A stretch of DNA of 64,000 nucleotides from NCBI RefSeq assembly GCF_000024345.1, contig NC_013729.1, positions 2,046,001-2,110,000 on the forward strand, in the 5' to 3' direction. The first letter of the stretch is position 1, and the number at the start of each line of letters is the position of its first letter. Source of the stretch: Kribbella flavida DSM 17836. Lineage in GTDB: Bacteria; Actinomycetota; Actinomycetes; Propionibacteriales; Kribbellaceae. The notes beneath the pieces were generated by a model. It was not told the DNA's origin. It saw only the letters and a list, made by a program, of their open reading frames with translations, and did no database searches. The translations under genes were made by a program, and so were the position numbers. Shown here one piece after another: positions 53,541-61,518 of this stretch.

Positions 53541-53570
53541 CCCTCGGGCGGACCGAAGTCCACCCGAGGG
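53541..53570. terminator. Hairpin between the esterase and CAM operons
   Basis: A 13-bp stem with one mismatch and a CGAA tetraloop (ccctcgggcggac with gtccacccgaggg) separates the convergent stops at 53519 and 53577 and can serve both strands. Confidence 0.7.
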
Positions 53571-53576
53571 CCAGGC

Positions 53577-54215
53577 TCACGGCTGCACGGTGAAGGTGTA
53601 GGTCTTGTGGCCGCTGCTGACGGCGGCGCCCGCGGCCGTGGTGGCCGTGGCCTCGAAGACGACGGTGTAGGTGCCGGCGGCCTCGAAGGCCCAGTTGGCG
53701 TGCGCGTGCGCGTTGATGCCGAAGGCACGGTTGTCCGGCAGCCCGTTGCCGCTGTCGTACCAGACCGTCGGCGTACCCAGCGCGCTGGTGGTGTAGAGGC
53801 TCACGTGGGCGGGGCCACTGACCGAGACGAGCCGGACGTTCACCGAGTTGCCTTGCAGCGCGCCGCTGGGAACGCCTTCGGTGCTGATGCCCGGCCAGAC
53901 GATCCCGCCGGCCTGCGTCTGCGGAAGGATCCACACCGGCGCGCCCGGCGTACCGAGGAACGCGTACGCCGCACCGGACGGCACGGTCTTCTTGCTGGCG
54001 GACACCGCGTTCAGGACGACGTCGGCCGGGTTGCGGTCGACCGCCGGGGTGACCGTCTGGTCGCGGAGGTCGAGCGTGAGCGCGGAGCCGGTCCAGTCCA
54101 CGTCGATGGCGTCCACGTGGCCCTGCGAGATCGTCGTGGCGGCGTGGGCCTGAGCGACCGGCAGCAGCGTCAGCAGCGCGGCGGCAGCAGCGCCGGCGAG
54201 CACCCGGCCCTTCAC
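53577..54215 (-). CDS. Secreted single-domain CAM protein
   Basis: A 212-residue exported protein consisting of a signal peptide (to about AHA) and one choice-of-anchor-M (actinobacterial surface-anchored) domain. Landmarks are QGHVDAIDV at its start, AFLGTPGAPVWILPQTQ in the middle, and HAHANWAFEAAGTYTVVFEA near the end. It lacks a membrane anchor. It is the last gene of a seven-gene cluster and begins with GTG inside the stop of the preceding CAM gene. Confidence 0.85.
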   Translation of the reverse strand: MKGRVLAGAAAAALLTLLPVAQAHAATTISQGHVDAIDVDWTGSALTLDLRDQTVTPAVDRNPADVVLNAVSASKKTVPSGAAYAFLGTPGAPVWILPQTQAGGIVWPGISTEGVPSGALQGNSVNVRLVSVSGPAHVSLYTTSALGTPTVWYDSGNGLPDNRAFGINAHAHANWAFEAAGTYTVVFEATATTAAGAAVSSGHKTYTFTVQP

Positions 54216-54856
54216 TGGGCGACCTTGAAGCAGTAGGTGGCGATCGCGGAGGTGACCCGCTTGCCGGTCGCCGCCAGCGTGCCGGTCACCCGCACCTTGA
54301 GCTGGTAGGTGCCGGGCGCCTCGAACGCCCAGTTGGCGTGCAGGTGGTCACCGGCGGTGGTGGTGATCCGGTCCGGCAGACCGTTGCCGCTGTCAACCAG
54401 CACCGTCGGCGTACCGAAGGCGTCGGTGGTGAAGATGCTGACGTCGCCGGGACCGCTGACGCCGACGACGTCGACCTTCAGCGCGTCGTTGGTGAAGACG
54501 CCGGACGCGACCTCCTCGGCGCCGATCCCGGGCCAGAGCAGCTCCGGGTCCTGCGCCTGCGGCAGCACCCAGGCACGGGCGCCTGCGGCCCCCAGGAACC
54601 GGTACGCCGGGTCGGCGGGCACCGCGATCTCCGATCCGGGCTTGGCGACGAGCTGGACCTCGGCGGGGGAGTACTCGGTGCCGGTCTGGTCGTCATGGAC
54701 GTGGACGTCGAGGCCACCGTTCTCGTAGGCGACGCCGACGACGTCGACGTGGCCCTGGTCGAGCACGACCCGGGAGGCGGCATCGGCCGGCAGGCCGACA
54801 CTGGTGAGCGCGAGGACTGCCACGGCGGGCAGTGCCAAGCGGTAGGGCTTGCGCAT
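54212..54856 (-). CDS. Secreted single-domain CAM protein
   Basis: A 214-residue exported CAM protein: signal peptide (MRKPYRLALPAVAVLALTSV, cut near ADA), then one CAM domain with QGHVDVVGV, YRFLGAAGARAWVLPQAQ and HLHANWAFEAPGTYQLKV. No anchor is seen. The ATG at 54856 is preferred because AAAGGAAAG lies just upstream. A GTG at 54871 would give the 4-nt overlap with the permease gene seen elsewhere in the operon. Confidence 0.85.
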   Translation of the reverse strand: MRKPYRLALPAVAVLALTSVGLPADAASRVVLDQGHVDVVGVAYENGGLDVHVHDDQTGTEYSPAEVQLVAKPGSEIAVPADPAYRFLGAAGARAWVLPQAQDPELLWPGIGAEEVASGVFTNDALKVDVVGVSGPGDVSIFTTDAFGTPTVLVDSGNGLPDRITTTAGDHLHANWAFEAPGTYQLKVRVTGTLAATGKRVTSAIATYCFKVAQ

Positions 54857-54867
54857 TGACTTTCCTT

Positions 54868-55734
54868 TCACGGGCGGACGGGAACTGCTTCCGTCGCGGT
54901 GACGCGACGGTGGCTGAGCAGACCGTGCCGGGGCGCGAACACCCAGCAGGTCACGAACACCGCGGTGGCGGTGAGCACGATCAACCCGCCGGCGGCGAGG
55001 TTGAACGCGTAGGACAGATAGAGGCCGGTCAGGCCGGAAACGGCGCCGATCGCCGGGGCGATCAGCATCATCACGCCGATCCGGTCGGTGAGCAGGCGGG
55101 CGCAGGCGGCCGGCGTGATCAGCAGGGCGAGCACGAGAATGTTGCCGACGGCTTGGATCGAGATGACGATCGCGATCGTGACCATCGCGTAGAGCGCCAT
55201 GTCGAGCCAGAAGATCGGCAGCCCGACCGAGCGGGCGGTCTCCCGGTCCAGCCCGACGGTGACGAACTCCTTGTGCAGCGCGCCACTGATCAGCAGCAGG
55301 GCGGCGCCCGCGACGGCGACGGTGACCACGTCGCGGTCGCTGATGCCGAGAACCGAGCCGAACAGGAACGACTCCAGCGAGCCGCCGTAGCCCGGTGCCG
55401 TGCTCATCACGACGATGCCGAGTCCGAAGGCGGCGGCGAAGAAGACCCCGATGACGGTGTCCTCCTTGAGTCGCCGGTTCTGCGAGACGACGGCGATGGC
55501 CAGCGCCGTGATCAGCCCGGCCACGACGCCGCCGACCACCAGGCTGGTCTGCAGCACGAAGGCGATGGCGATGCCGGGGAAGACCGCGTGCGCGACCGCG
55601 TCACCGATGAACGCCATGCCCCGCAGGGCGACGTGGCTGCCGATGACCCCGCAGACGACGCCGGACATCAGCACGACCAGGAACGCGCGCTGCATGAACA
55701 CGTGCTGCCAGGGCTCGGTGAAGAACTCGATCAT
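54868..55734 (-). CDS. Metal ABC transporter permease (anchored-repeat type)
   Basis: A 288-residue permease with about eight membrane helices, of the ABC-3 family used for zinc, manganese or iron uptake. Conserved segments include SHVALRGMAFIGDAVAHAVF, VGLDRETARSVG and ALLITPAACARLLTDRI. It belongs with the ATPase, binding protein and CAM proteins in the same operon. The ATG overlaps the ATPase stop (ATGA). Confidence 0.92.
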   Translation of the reverse strand: MIEFFTEPWQHVFMQRAFLVVLMSGVVCGVIGSHVALRGMAFIGDAVAHAVFPGIAIAFVLQTSLVVGGVVAGLITALAIAVVSQNRRLKEDTVIGVFFAAAFGLGIVVMSTAPGYGGSLESFLFGSVLGISDRDVVTVAVAGAALLLISGALHKEFVTVGLDRETARSVGLPIFWLDMALYAMVTIAIVISIQAVGNILVLALLITPAACARLLTDRIGVMMLIAPAIGAVSGLTGLYLSYAFNLAAGGLIVLTATAVFVTCWVFAPRHGLLSHRRVTATEAVPVRP

Positions 55735-56477
55735 CGGGCCACTCCCAGGCTGTGCAGCAACTGCTCGGACCTGGCGACGCCGAACGCGCGCAGCCAGACG
55801 GCCGGGTCGCGCAACTCGTCCGGAGGACCGTCGGCGACGACGGTTTCGTTCAGCAGACACAGCCGGCTGCACGTCTCCGCGGCGGCCGGAAGGTCGTGCG
55901 TGGTCATCAAGATCGCGGTGCCCTCGGCGGTGAGGCTCCGGAACAACTGGGTGAGGATCTCCTGGGTGGGGACGTCGAGGCCGGTGAACGGTTCGTCCAG
56001 CAGCAGCAGTCGGGGCCGCAGGGCCAGTGCGCGGGCGACCAGCACGCGCTGCCGCTGGCCGCCGGACAGTTCGCCGATCGGACGGCGTACGAGATCAGTC
56101 AGGTCAACGCGCTCGAGTGCCTCGGCGACGGCGCTCCGATCGGCTCGGCCAGGGCGGCGCAGCCAGCCGATGTGATGCGTGCGGCCGGTCATCACCGCCG
56201 TACCGACATCCACGGGGTAGTCCCAGACGAACTCGTGCCGCTGCGGGACGTACCCGATCGTGCCGCGGACCTGGGCCGGCGTCCGTCCGTCGATGGTGAT
56301 CGAGCCGCTGCGGATCGGCAGCAGCCCGAGCAGCGCGCGCAGCAAGGTGGTCTTGCCGGCTCCGTTCGGCCCGATCAGGCCGACGTGCTCGGATTCCGTC
56401 ACCCGCAGGTCCACGTCGTGCAGGACCTGCCGGCCGCCGAGCTCGACGGCCACGCCTTGTACCGACAGGACGCTCAT
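55731..56477 (-). CDS. Metal ABC transporter ATP-binding protein
   Basis: A 248-residue ABC ATPase with Walker A GPNGAGKTT, signature LSGGQRQRVLVARAL and Walker B LLLLDEPFTGLD. The sequence (VDLRVTESEHVGLIGPNGAG, then IGYVPQRHEFVWDYPVDV) is typical of ABC-3 metal uptake ATPases. It overlaps both neighbours by 4 nt. Confidence 0.94.
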   Translation of the reverse strand: MSVLSVQGVAVELGGRQVLHDVDLRVTESEHVGLIGPNGAGKTTLLRALLGLLPIRSGSITIDGRTPAQVRGTIGYVPQRHEFVWDYPVDVGTAVMTGRTHHIGWLRRPGRADRSAVAEALERVDLTDLVRRPIGELSGGQRQRVLVARALALRPRLLLLDEPFTGLDVPTQEILTQLFRSLTAEGTAILMTTHDLPAAAETCSRLCLLNETVVADGPPDELRDPAVWLRAFGVARSEQLLHSLGVAR

Positions 56478-57298
56478 GCCGAAACCTTCCGTGTACGCCG
56501 GTACGCCACGCCCAGGCCGATTCCGATCAGGACGAGCACGCCGCCGCCGACGATCCACCGGGTGGAGCCGCTGTCCTCACCGGCGGGCTGCTCGGCGGCA
56601 GCCGGCGATGCGGGCGACACCGCGGACTTCGGCTGGACGGAGAACGCCGCCCGGGCGTCGCCGTCACCGGCGTACAGCCGCAGCGTGCGGCGGTCGGTGA
56701 CCGTGCTGCCGTCGGTGAGCTTCGCGGTCATCGCGATCCGCAGGAGATAGGTGCCTGGAGCCTCGAAAGTCCAGTTGCCGTGCACGTGGGTGTTGACGTC
56801 GATCCCGGTCTGCTGGGGCAAGGGCGTGCGACTGTCGAAGACCGTCTCAGGCTTGCCGAAGTCGCTGTTGAGGAAGAGGGTGAACGCGCCCGGTCCCTCG
56901 ACGCCTTCCAGGGACCAGGTGACCTCCCGGTCGACCTGCTTGGCCACCTCGGTCTCCTGGGTGTTCCAGCCGGGCCAGAGCACCCCGTCCCGCTGAACCT
57001 GCGGGATCACCCAGATCCTCTGACCCGGTTTGCCGAGGAAGGCGAAGGCGGGGTCGGCGGGGACCGCGACCTGCGCCTTGCCGGACACCTGCAGTACGAC
57101 GTTCTCCAGCGGTCGCCAGACCGCGGGGTCGGCAGTGTCGTCGCGCAGCTGCACTGTCCAGCGGCCGTCCACGAAGCGCGGCCCGAGATCGACGTGGCCG
57201 TCGGCGACCACGACCTGCTGAGTCACCGGTGCCGGCTCGGCCGCGGCCGGAAAAGCAACGGCGCTCAGCAGCAGGACTGCCGCGGCGAAGGTCCTCAC
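56474..57298 (-). CDS. Membrane-anchored CAM protein
   Basis: A 274-residue protein: signal peptide, one CAM domain (DGHVDLGPR, AFAFLGKPGQRIWVIPQVQ, HVHGNWTFEAPGTYLLRI), a Ser/Pro/Ala-rich linker (about 205-240) and a C-terminal membrane helix ending in the basic tail YRRTRKVSA. No LAxTG or LPxTG motif precedes the helix, so it is probably held by its membrane helix alone, unlike the large CAM protein of the operon. The GTG start at 57298 lies in the stop of the binding protein gene. Confidence 0.85.
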   Translation of the reverse strand: MRTFAAAVLLLSAVAFPAAAEPAPVTQQVVVADGHVDLGPRFVDGRWTVQLRDDTADPAVWRPLENVVLQVSGKAQVAVPADPAFAFLGKPGQRIWVIPQVQRDGVLWPGWNTQETEVAKQVDREVTWSLEGVEGPGAFTLFLNSDFGKPETVFDSRTPLPQQTGIDVNTHVHGNWTFEAPGTYLLRIAMTAKLTDGSTVTDRRTLRLYAGDGDARAAFSVQPKSAVSPASPAAAEQPAGEDSGSTRWIVGGGVLVLIGIGLGVAYRRTRKVSA

Positions 57299-58854
57299 TT
57301 CGCCTCCCCGAGACAGCGCTGGAGCTCGTCCGCGTTGTGCCGCATCATGGCGACGTAGTTGCGCGCGTGCTGGTCGAACGAGTCGCCGTAGATCGTGCAC
57401 ACCTGGACGCCCTGGTCACGCGCGACCTGGGTCAGCACGGAGGCGCGCTGGGCCAGGTTGGGCTCGATGAACACGGCCGGCACCTTGAGGTTGCGGATCG
57501 TCTCGGACAGCTTGCGGACCTGGTCCACACTCGGCTCCTGGGCGGGGTTGGGCACGACGAAGCCGGCGACGGTCATCCCGTAGGCCCTCGCCAGATAGCC
57601 GAAGGCGTCGTGCGTGGTGATCAGTTGACGACGCTGCTGCGGGATGCTGGCCAGCTTGGTACGCACGTACTCGTCGAGCTGATCGAGTTCCCGCAGATAG
57701 GCGGCGGTGTTGTCCTGGTACTGCTGCTTGCCGTCGGGATCGGCGCTGATGAGGGTGTCCCGCATCAGTTGCGCGTACGCCTTCGCGTTGGCGACGTCCT
57801 CCCACAGGTGCGGGTCGATCTCGCCGTGCACGTGCTTTCCGAGCACCGCCTGCGGCAGTTGGTGGACCTGCGTGCCCGGCTTGCCCAGGAACTCGAACCG
57901 GTTGTCGTCCGGCACGGTCGCGAGCGCCCGGTTCGGCACGTCGATCACAACCTGCTCGGCCGCCACGACGGACTGGGCCGCACCGACCGACTCGGCGTCG
58001 GAGTACGCGTGGACCTGGCCGCTGTCCAGATCGACGGTGAGATCGGTGTGCCCGTCGGCCAGGACAGTCGCCGGACCACCGCCGGCCGGCTTCACGGTGC
58101 TCGGGTCGACCCCGACGGCGAAGGTGAACGTGCCTTTGCCCAGGGGCCGGACCGGTTGGCCGGCGGCCACGTCGAGCTTGCCCTCGAGGGTCAGCCGGTA
58201 GACGCCCGGCTTGGTGAAGGCCCAGTTCAGGTGGGTGTGCGCGGCCGGTGGAAGGGTCGTGGTGTCGGAGGCGCCGAGGCCGTCGGTGGAGTCGAAGTAG
58301 CGGTCGGGGTGGCCGAGCGATTCGGTCAGGTAGGCAACGAGTTGTCCTGGCCCGGTCAGGCCGGTGGCAGTGAGCTGGACCGCGGACGTCCGGGTCGCTC
58401 CGCGGCTCTTGCCGGTGCCACGCACTCGCAGGCCGAGCCACAGCACGTCGAGGCCGATGTTCTCGACGAGTGGGATGACCCGCGCGCCGTACGACTCGGC
58501 GGCCTCGGCGAGGGACACGTTGGGCGAGCCCTCGGGCGCATTGGCGTCGATCGTCTTGATCAGCGCCTGGGGTTCCAGCAGCAGGTGGTTGGTGAAGGTG
58601 ATGTCGGCCTTGGCCACTCGCTTGGCATCGGCTGCCGTCGGTTCGTACGAATGCGGATCGCCACCGGGCGGCACCAGCGAGGACGCCGAGATCCGGTCGC
58701 CGCCGACCCGCTGGGCCAGGTCGGCCAGGATTTCGGTGGTGGCGACCACCTCCATACCGTCTCGGCCGGACCTGGGCCCGGCCGAGCATCCGGTCAGCGC
58801 CACCGGTACCGCGAAGGCCAGCACGGCGGCGGCTGCCTTCGTCGCCCGCCTCAC
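57295..58854 (-). CDS. Metal-binding lipoprotein with inserted, permuted CAM domain
   Basis: A 519-residue ZnuA/TroA-type solute-binding protein (usually about 300 residues). The lipobox is LTGC (Cys23). The N-lobe has MEVVATTEILADLAQRVGG and the metal-ligand HSYEPT. After VIPLVENIG comes an insert of about 200 residues. It begins with a C-terminal half of a CAM domain (VLWLGLRVRG to HTHLNWAFTKPGVYRLTLEG), followed by an N-terminal half (DGHTDLTVD to FEFLGKPGTQVHQLPQ). The C-lobe resumes at HGEIDPHLWEDV, the second metal ligand region. Its insert order looks permuted compared with stand-alone CAM domains. It would deliver zinc or manganese to the permease. Confidence 0.88.
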   Translation of the reverse strand: MRRATKAAAAVLAFAVPVALTGCSAGPRSGRDGMEVVATTEILADLAQRVGGDRISASSLVPPGGDPHSYEPTAADAKRVAKADITFTNHLLLEPQALIKTIDANAPEGSPNVSLAEAAESYGARVIPLVENIGLDVLWLGLRVRGTGKSRGATRTSAVQLTATGLTGPGQLVAYLTESLGHPDRYFDSTDGLGASDTTTLPPAAHTHLNWAFTKPGVYRLTLEGKLDVAAGQPVRPLGKGTFTFAVGVDPSTVKPAGGGPATVLADGHTDLTVDLDSGQVHAYSDAESVGAAQSVVAAEQVVIDVPNRALATVPDDNRFEFLGKPGTQVHQLPQAVLGKHVHGEIDPHLWEDVANAKAYAQLMRDTLISADPDGKQQYQDNTAAYLRELDQLDEYVRTKLASIPQQRRQLITTHDAFGYLARAYGMTVAGFVVPNPAQEPSVDQVRKLSETIRNLKVPAVFIEPNLAQRASVLTQVARDQGVQVCTIYGDSFDQHARNYVAMMRHNADELQRCLGEAK

Positions 58855-61328
58855 GACTCGCTCCGGCGGCGAGCGGCGACCAGAGCCACCACGCCGAGCA
58901 GCACCAGCACGACGCCACCGGCGATCCAGCCGGTGCCGATCGACCCGCCGGCCGAGGCGAGCCGGCAATTGCCCGCGGCCGTCACCGGCGAGGTCGCGGA
59001 CTGCGGCTGAGCGTCTGCCGCGGGCGTGACGACGGACTGCGGTGGCGGGGCTGCTGCTGGTGCGCCGCCGCCCGGCGCCGGATCGCCGACGACGAAGGTG
59101 ACGGTGGCCGAGTCGCTGCCCTTGGTGCCGGTCGCCAGGGTGGTGCTGTGGGTGAACCTCACCTTGTACGTGCCGGGCTCGGTGAAGACCCAGTTGCCGT
59201 GAGCATGCGTTCCGAGCGCGATCCGGTGCGTGTCGGGCAGGCCGTCGCCGCTGTCGAAGATCACCTTCGGCTGCCCGAACGAGTCGAACTCGAAGACGGC
59301 CAGCTTGCCCGGCCCGGCCACGCTGTCCAGTCGCCAGTCGACGCTGCCGGTGACCTGGGCGGGGGAGAGTTCTTCGGTGTTCCAGCCGAGCCAGACCACA
59401 CCGTGCTTCTGGGTCTGCGGGATCTGCCAGATCGGCGACCCGGCGGTGCCGAGAAAGCCGAAGGCGCCGCCAGGGATTGTGGTTGCGGCGGCCGACGTCA
59501 GCCGTACGGTGACCTGTGAGGGATCACGCCACACGACCGCACCCTTCGTGCCGTCCTTGATCCGCGAGGCCGGCGTACCTGCCTCGAGCCGTACTGCGTA
59601 GTCGGCGTGCCCGTTGGTCAGTGTCACTCCGGTGCTGCCGTTGCCAAGGGAGGCTGACGGGCTCTGTTGCGTGGTCGCCGGCGAACTGGTGGAGGGCGAC
59701 GCTGGGGTGGTGACGACGCAGGGTCGGAGCTGAGTGGTCGTCGACGACGGCTGGGGCGGCACCGGGCGCTGCTGGGGACCGTTGCCTGGCAGCGTTGTCG
59801 GCGGTGTTGTTGTCGTTGTCGCTGTCGGTTGCACGGTCGGCTGGGCACTCTGCGAGGGCTCCGGAGTCGACGTGGGGTGAGGCGTGGGTGAGTTGGTCGC
59901 CGGAGGAGTGGTCGGCGGCGGGCCGCCAGGACACAGCGCGGAGACGTCGCTGTTGCCCACGACAACCGCAAGCGTTGCTGTGTCGCGCATCGCTCGGCCT
60001 GCCTTGGTCGTGGCCGAGTAGCTGAACGTGAGTCGATAGACGCCTTCCTTCGTGAACGCCCAGTTGCCGTGGGCGTGGGTCGGCGCGGCCAGGGAGATCA
60101 CCTGCGGCAGCGACCTGGAGCTGTCGAACGAAACGCGCGGCTGACCGCTGCCGTCGACCTGGTAGAGCGCCAGTTTGCCCGGGCCCTGCACACGGTCGAG
60201 TGACCAGGAGACCGGACCCGACAGGGCGCCGTAGTCGACGGACTCGGTGTTCCAGCCGGCCCACAGCAACTCGGCGTCCTGGGTCTGCGGGATGCGCCAG
60301 ACCGGGGCGCCCGGCGTACCGAGGAAGCCGAACGCGGGCGAGGACGGCACGGTCACCCGTCCGGCCGGGCGGACCTGGAATGCGACGGTGCCCGGGTCGC
60401 GCCACACCACCCGGTCGGCGCCCTGCGTTCCGTCCTTCACCTGGAAGCGCAGGCGGTCGCCCACTGTTCGCGCGGCGACGTCCACGTGACCGGCGCCCAG
60501 GACGGCCGTCACGCAGGCCGGCGGGGTGGGCGTGGAGGTCGGCGTCGGGGTGGGAGTTGGCGTCGGGGTGGGCGTAGGAGTCGGGGTTAGTGTCGGCGTG
60601 GGAGTTGGCGTCGGCGTGGGAGTCGGCGTCGGAGTCGGGGTCGGCGTCGGCGGTTCGTACGGACCGACGACGAACGTGTAGACGATCGGGCCGGAGGACA
60701 CCCGCACGCCGTCGAGCCTGGTGGCGGTCGCCTCGAAGGTGAGCGTGTAGGTGCCCAGTTGCGTGAAGGCCCAGTTGGCATGCACATGGCGACCGATCGG
60801 TTGGTGCACGGTACGAAGCGAGGTGTCGGTGGAACTGAAGAGACGCTGAACGCGGTCGGCCACCGGGTCGTAGTTGAAGAACACCTCCACGGCGCCCGGT
60901 CCTCGACTGTCGAGCATCGTCAGGTCGACCGTGTCGTCCTGCAGCACCCCGGCCGGGATCGTCTCGGTGTCCCAACCGGGCCAGATCAGTTCCGGGTCCT
61001 GGGTCTCGGGCGCCAGCCAGGCGGGATCACCGGGCGTGCCGAGGAAGGCGAAGGCCGGAAGGTCCGGCACCTCGACCCTGGCGGTGCCCTTGTCCTCGAG
61101 GTTGAAGATCAGTCCGGCCGGATCCGCCTCGCGGTAGTGGCCATGGCCGATTCGGGTGTTGAGCCGCAGCGCGGAGCCGTCGAACGTGGTGTGCAGCATG
61201 TCTGTGTGCACAGCCTGCAAGACCTCTGGTGCAGCGGCGGCCGGTGAGGCGTCGGCCCGCCAGGGCACCAGCAGCAGCACGAAGCTCAGGGGCAGCAGGA
61301 GGCGAAGCGGAAAGTGAGTGGCGGTCAC
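58851..61328 (-). CDS. Large wall-anchored protein with three CAM domains
   Basis: An 825-residue surface protein: signal peptide (to about ADA), CAM1 (about 39-222), a (Pro-Thr)n linker (226-268), CAM2 (about 271-460), a Pro/Thr/Ser linker (about 465-570), CAM3 (about 575-745), another linker, and a C-terminal LASAGG motif before a membrane helix and RRRSES tail. LASAGG resembles the LAxTG signals used by class E sortases; one is encoded divergently. The GTG at 61328 is chosen over a TTG at 61355 because the latter lies inside a Zur-like operator and the GTG is followed directly by the signal peptide. It is first in the operon. Confidence 0.88.
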   Translation of the reverse strand: MTATHFPLRLLLPLSFVLLLVPWRADASPAAAAPEVLQAVHTDMLHTTFDGSALRLNTRIGHGHYREADPAGLIFNLEDKGTARVEVPDLPAFAFLGTPGDPAWLAPETQDPELIWPGWDTETIPAGVLQDDTVDLTMLDSRGPGAVEVFFNYDPVADRVQRLFSSTDTSLRTVHQPIGRHVHANWAFTQLGTYTLTFEATATRLDGVRVSSGPIVYTFVVGPYEPPTPTPTPTPTPTPTPTPTPTLTPTPTPTPTPTPTPTPTSTPTPPACVTAVLGAGHVDVAARTVGDRLRFQVKDGTQGADRVVWRDPGTVAFQVRPAGRVTVPSSPAFGFLGTPGAPVWRIPQTQDAELLWAGWNTESVDYGALSGPVSWSLDRVQGPGKLALYQVDGSGQPRVSFDSSRSLPQVISLAAPTHAHGNWAFTKEGVYRLTFSYSATTKAGRAMRDTATLAVVVGNSDVSALCPGGPPPTTPPATNSPTPHPTSTPEPSQSAQPTVQPTATTTTTPPTTLPGNGPQQRPVPPQPSSTTTQLRPCVVTTPASPSTSSPATTQQSPSASLGNGSTGVTLTNGHADYAVRLEAGTPASRIKDGTKGAVVWRDPSQVTVRLTSAAATTIPGGAFGFLGTAGSPIWQIPQTQKHGVVWLGWNTEELSPAQVTGSVDWRLDSVAGPGKLAVFEFDSFGQPKVIFDSGDGLPDTHRIALGTHAHGNWVFTEPGTYKVRFTHSTTLATGTKGSDSATVTFVVGDPAPGGGAPAAAPPPQSVVTPAADAQPQSATSPVTAAGNCRLASAGGSIGTGWIAGGVVLVLLGVVALVAARRRSES
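60524..60652. repeat. Low-complexity (Pro-Thr)n coding repeat
   Basis: About 130 nt of hexanucleotide-like repeats (gtcggc/gtggga variants) encode the (PT)n linker between CAM1 and CAM2. Such tracts change length by slippage in steps of six bases, which keeps the frame and varies the spacer between domains. Confidence 0.75.
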
Positions 61329-61336
61329 GAACCGGC

Positions 61337-61364
61337 ACTGTATCTGAATTGACAACCATTTTCA
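61337..61364 (-). promoter_or_regulatory. Promoter and Zur-box-like operator of the CAM operon
   Basis: On the minus strand TGAAAATGGTTGTCA (61364-61350) matches the Zur-box form TGAAAATGATTTTCA at 13 of 15 positions. A TACAGT -10 (61342-61337) follows 8 nt further on, about 16 nt after the -35-like TGAAAA. The predicted start of transcription (about 61330) falls at the GTG start codon (61328), so the message may be leaderless. Confidence 0.65.
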
Positions 61365-61441
61365 GTAAGGTGGTGGAGAACTCGAAGCGCTCCCGCGGAA
61401 AAGTCGTCAGGCGACGATGGCCGCTGTCGACCAGCCGTTGT

Positions 61442-61456
61442 TGGAAATCATTATCA
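61442..61456. promoter_or_regulatory. Second Zur-box-like palindrome, before the sortase gene
   Basis: TGGAAATCATTATCA matches the Zur-box form at 12 of 15 positions and is followed at once by a TAGACT -10-like hexamer (61459-61464) on the sortase strand. The two palindromes are 77 nt apart and flank the divergent promoter region. Confidence 0.5.
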
Positions 61457-61518
61457 GGTAGACTCGCCCGCATGTCGGCCGCTCATGACGCGCGCGGCGT
61501 TCGCCGTACGAGGCGGCC

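Noticed and set aside
57295-58854. Frameshift or assembly error as the cause of the long solute-binding protein
   Set aside because: The frame is open throughout, the insert keeps CAM motifs, and both lobes retain their metal ligands, so the insert is a real domain.
60524-60652. CRISPR-like or satellite repeat
   Set aside because: The repeats have no unique spacers, keep the frame and encode a Pro-Thr linker.
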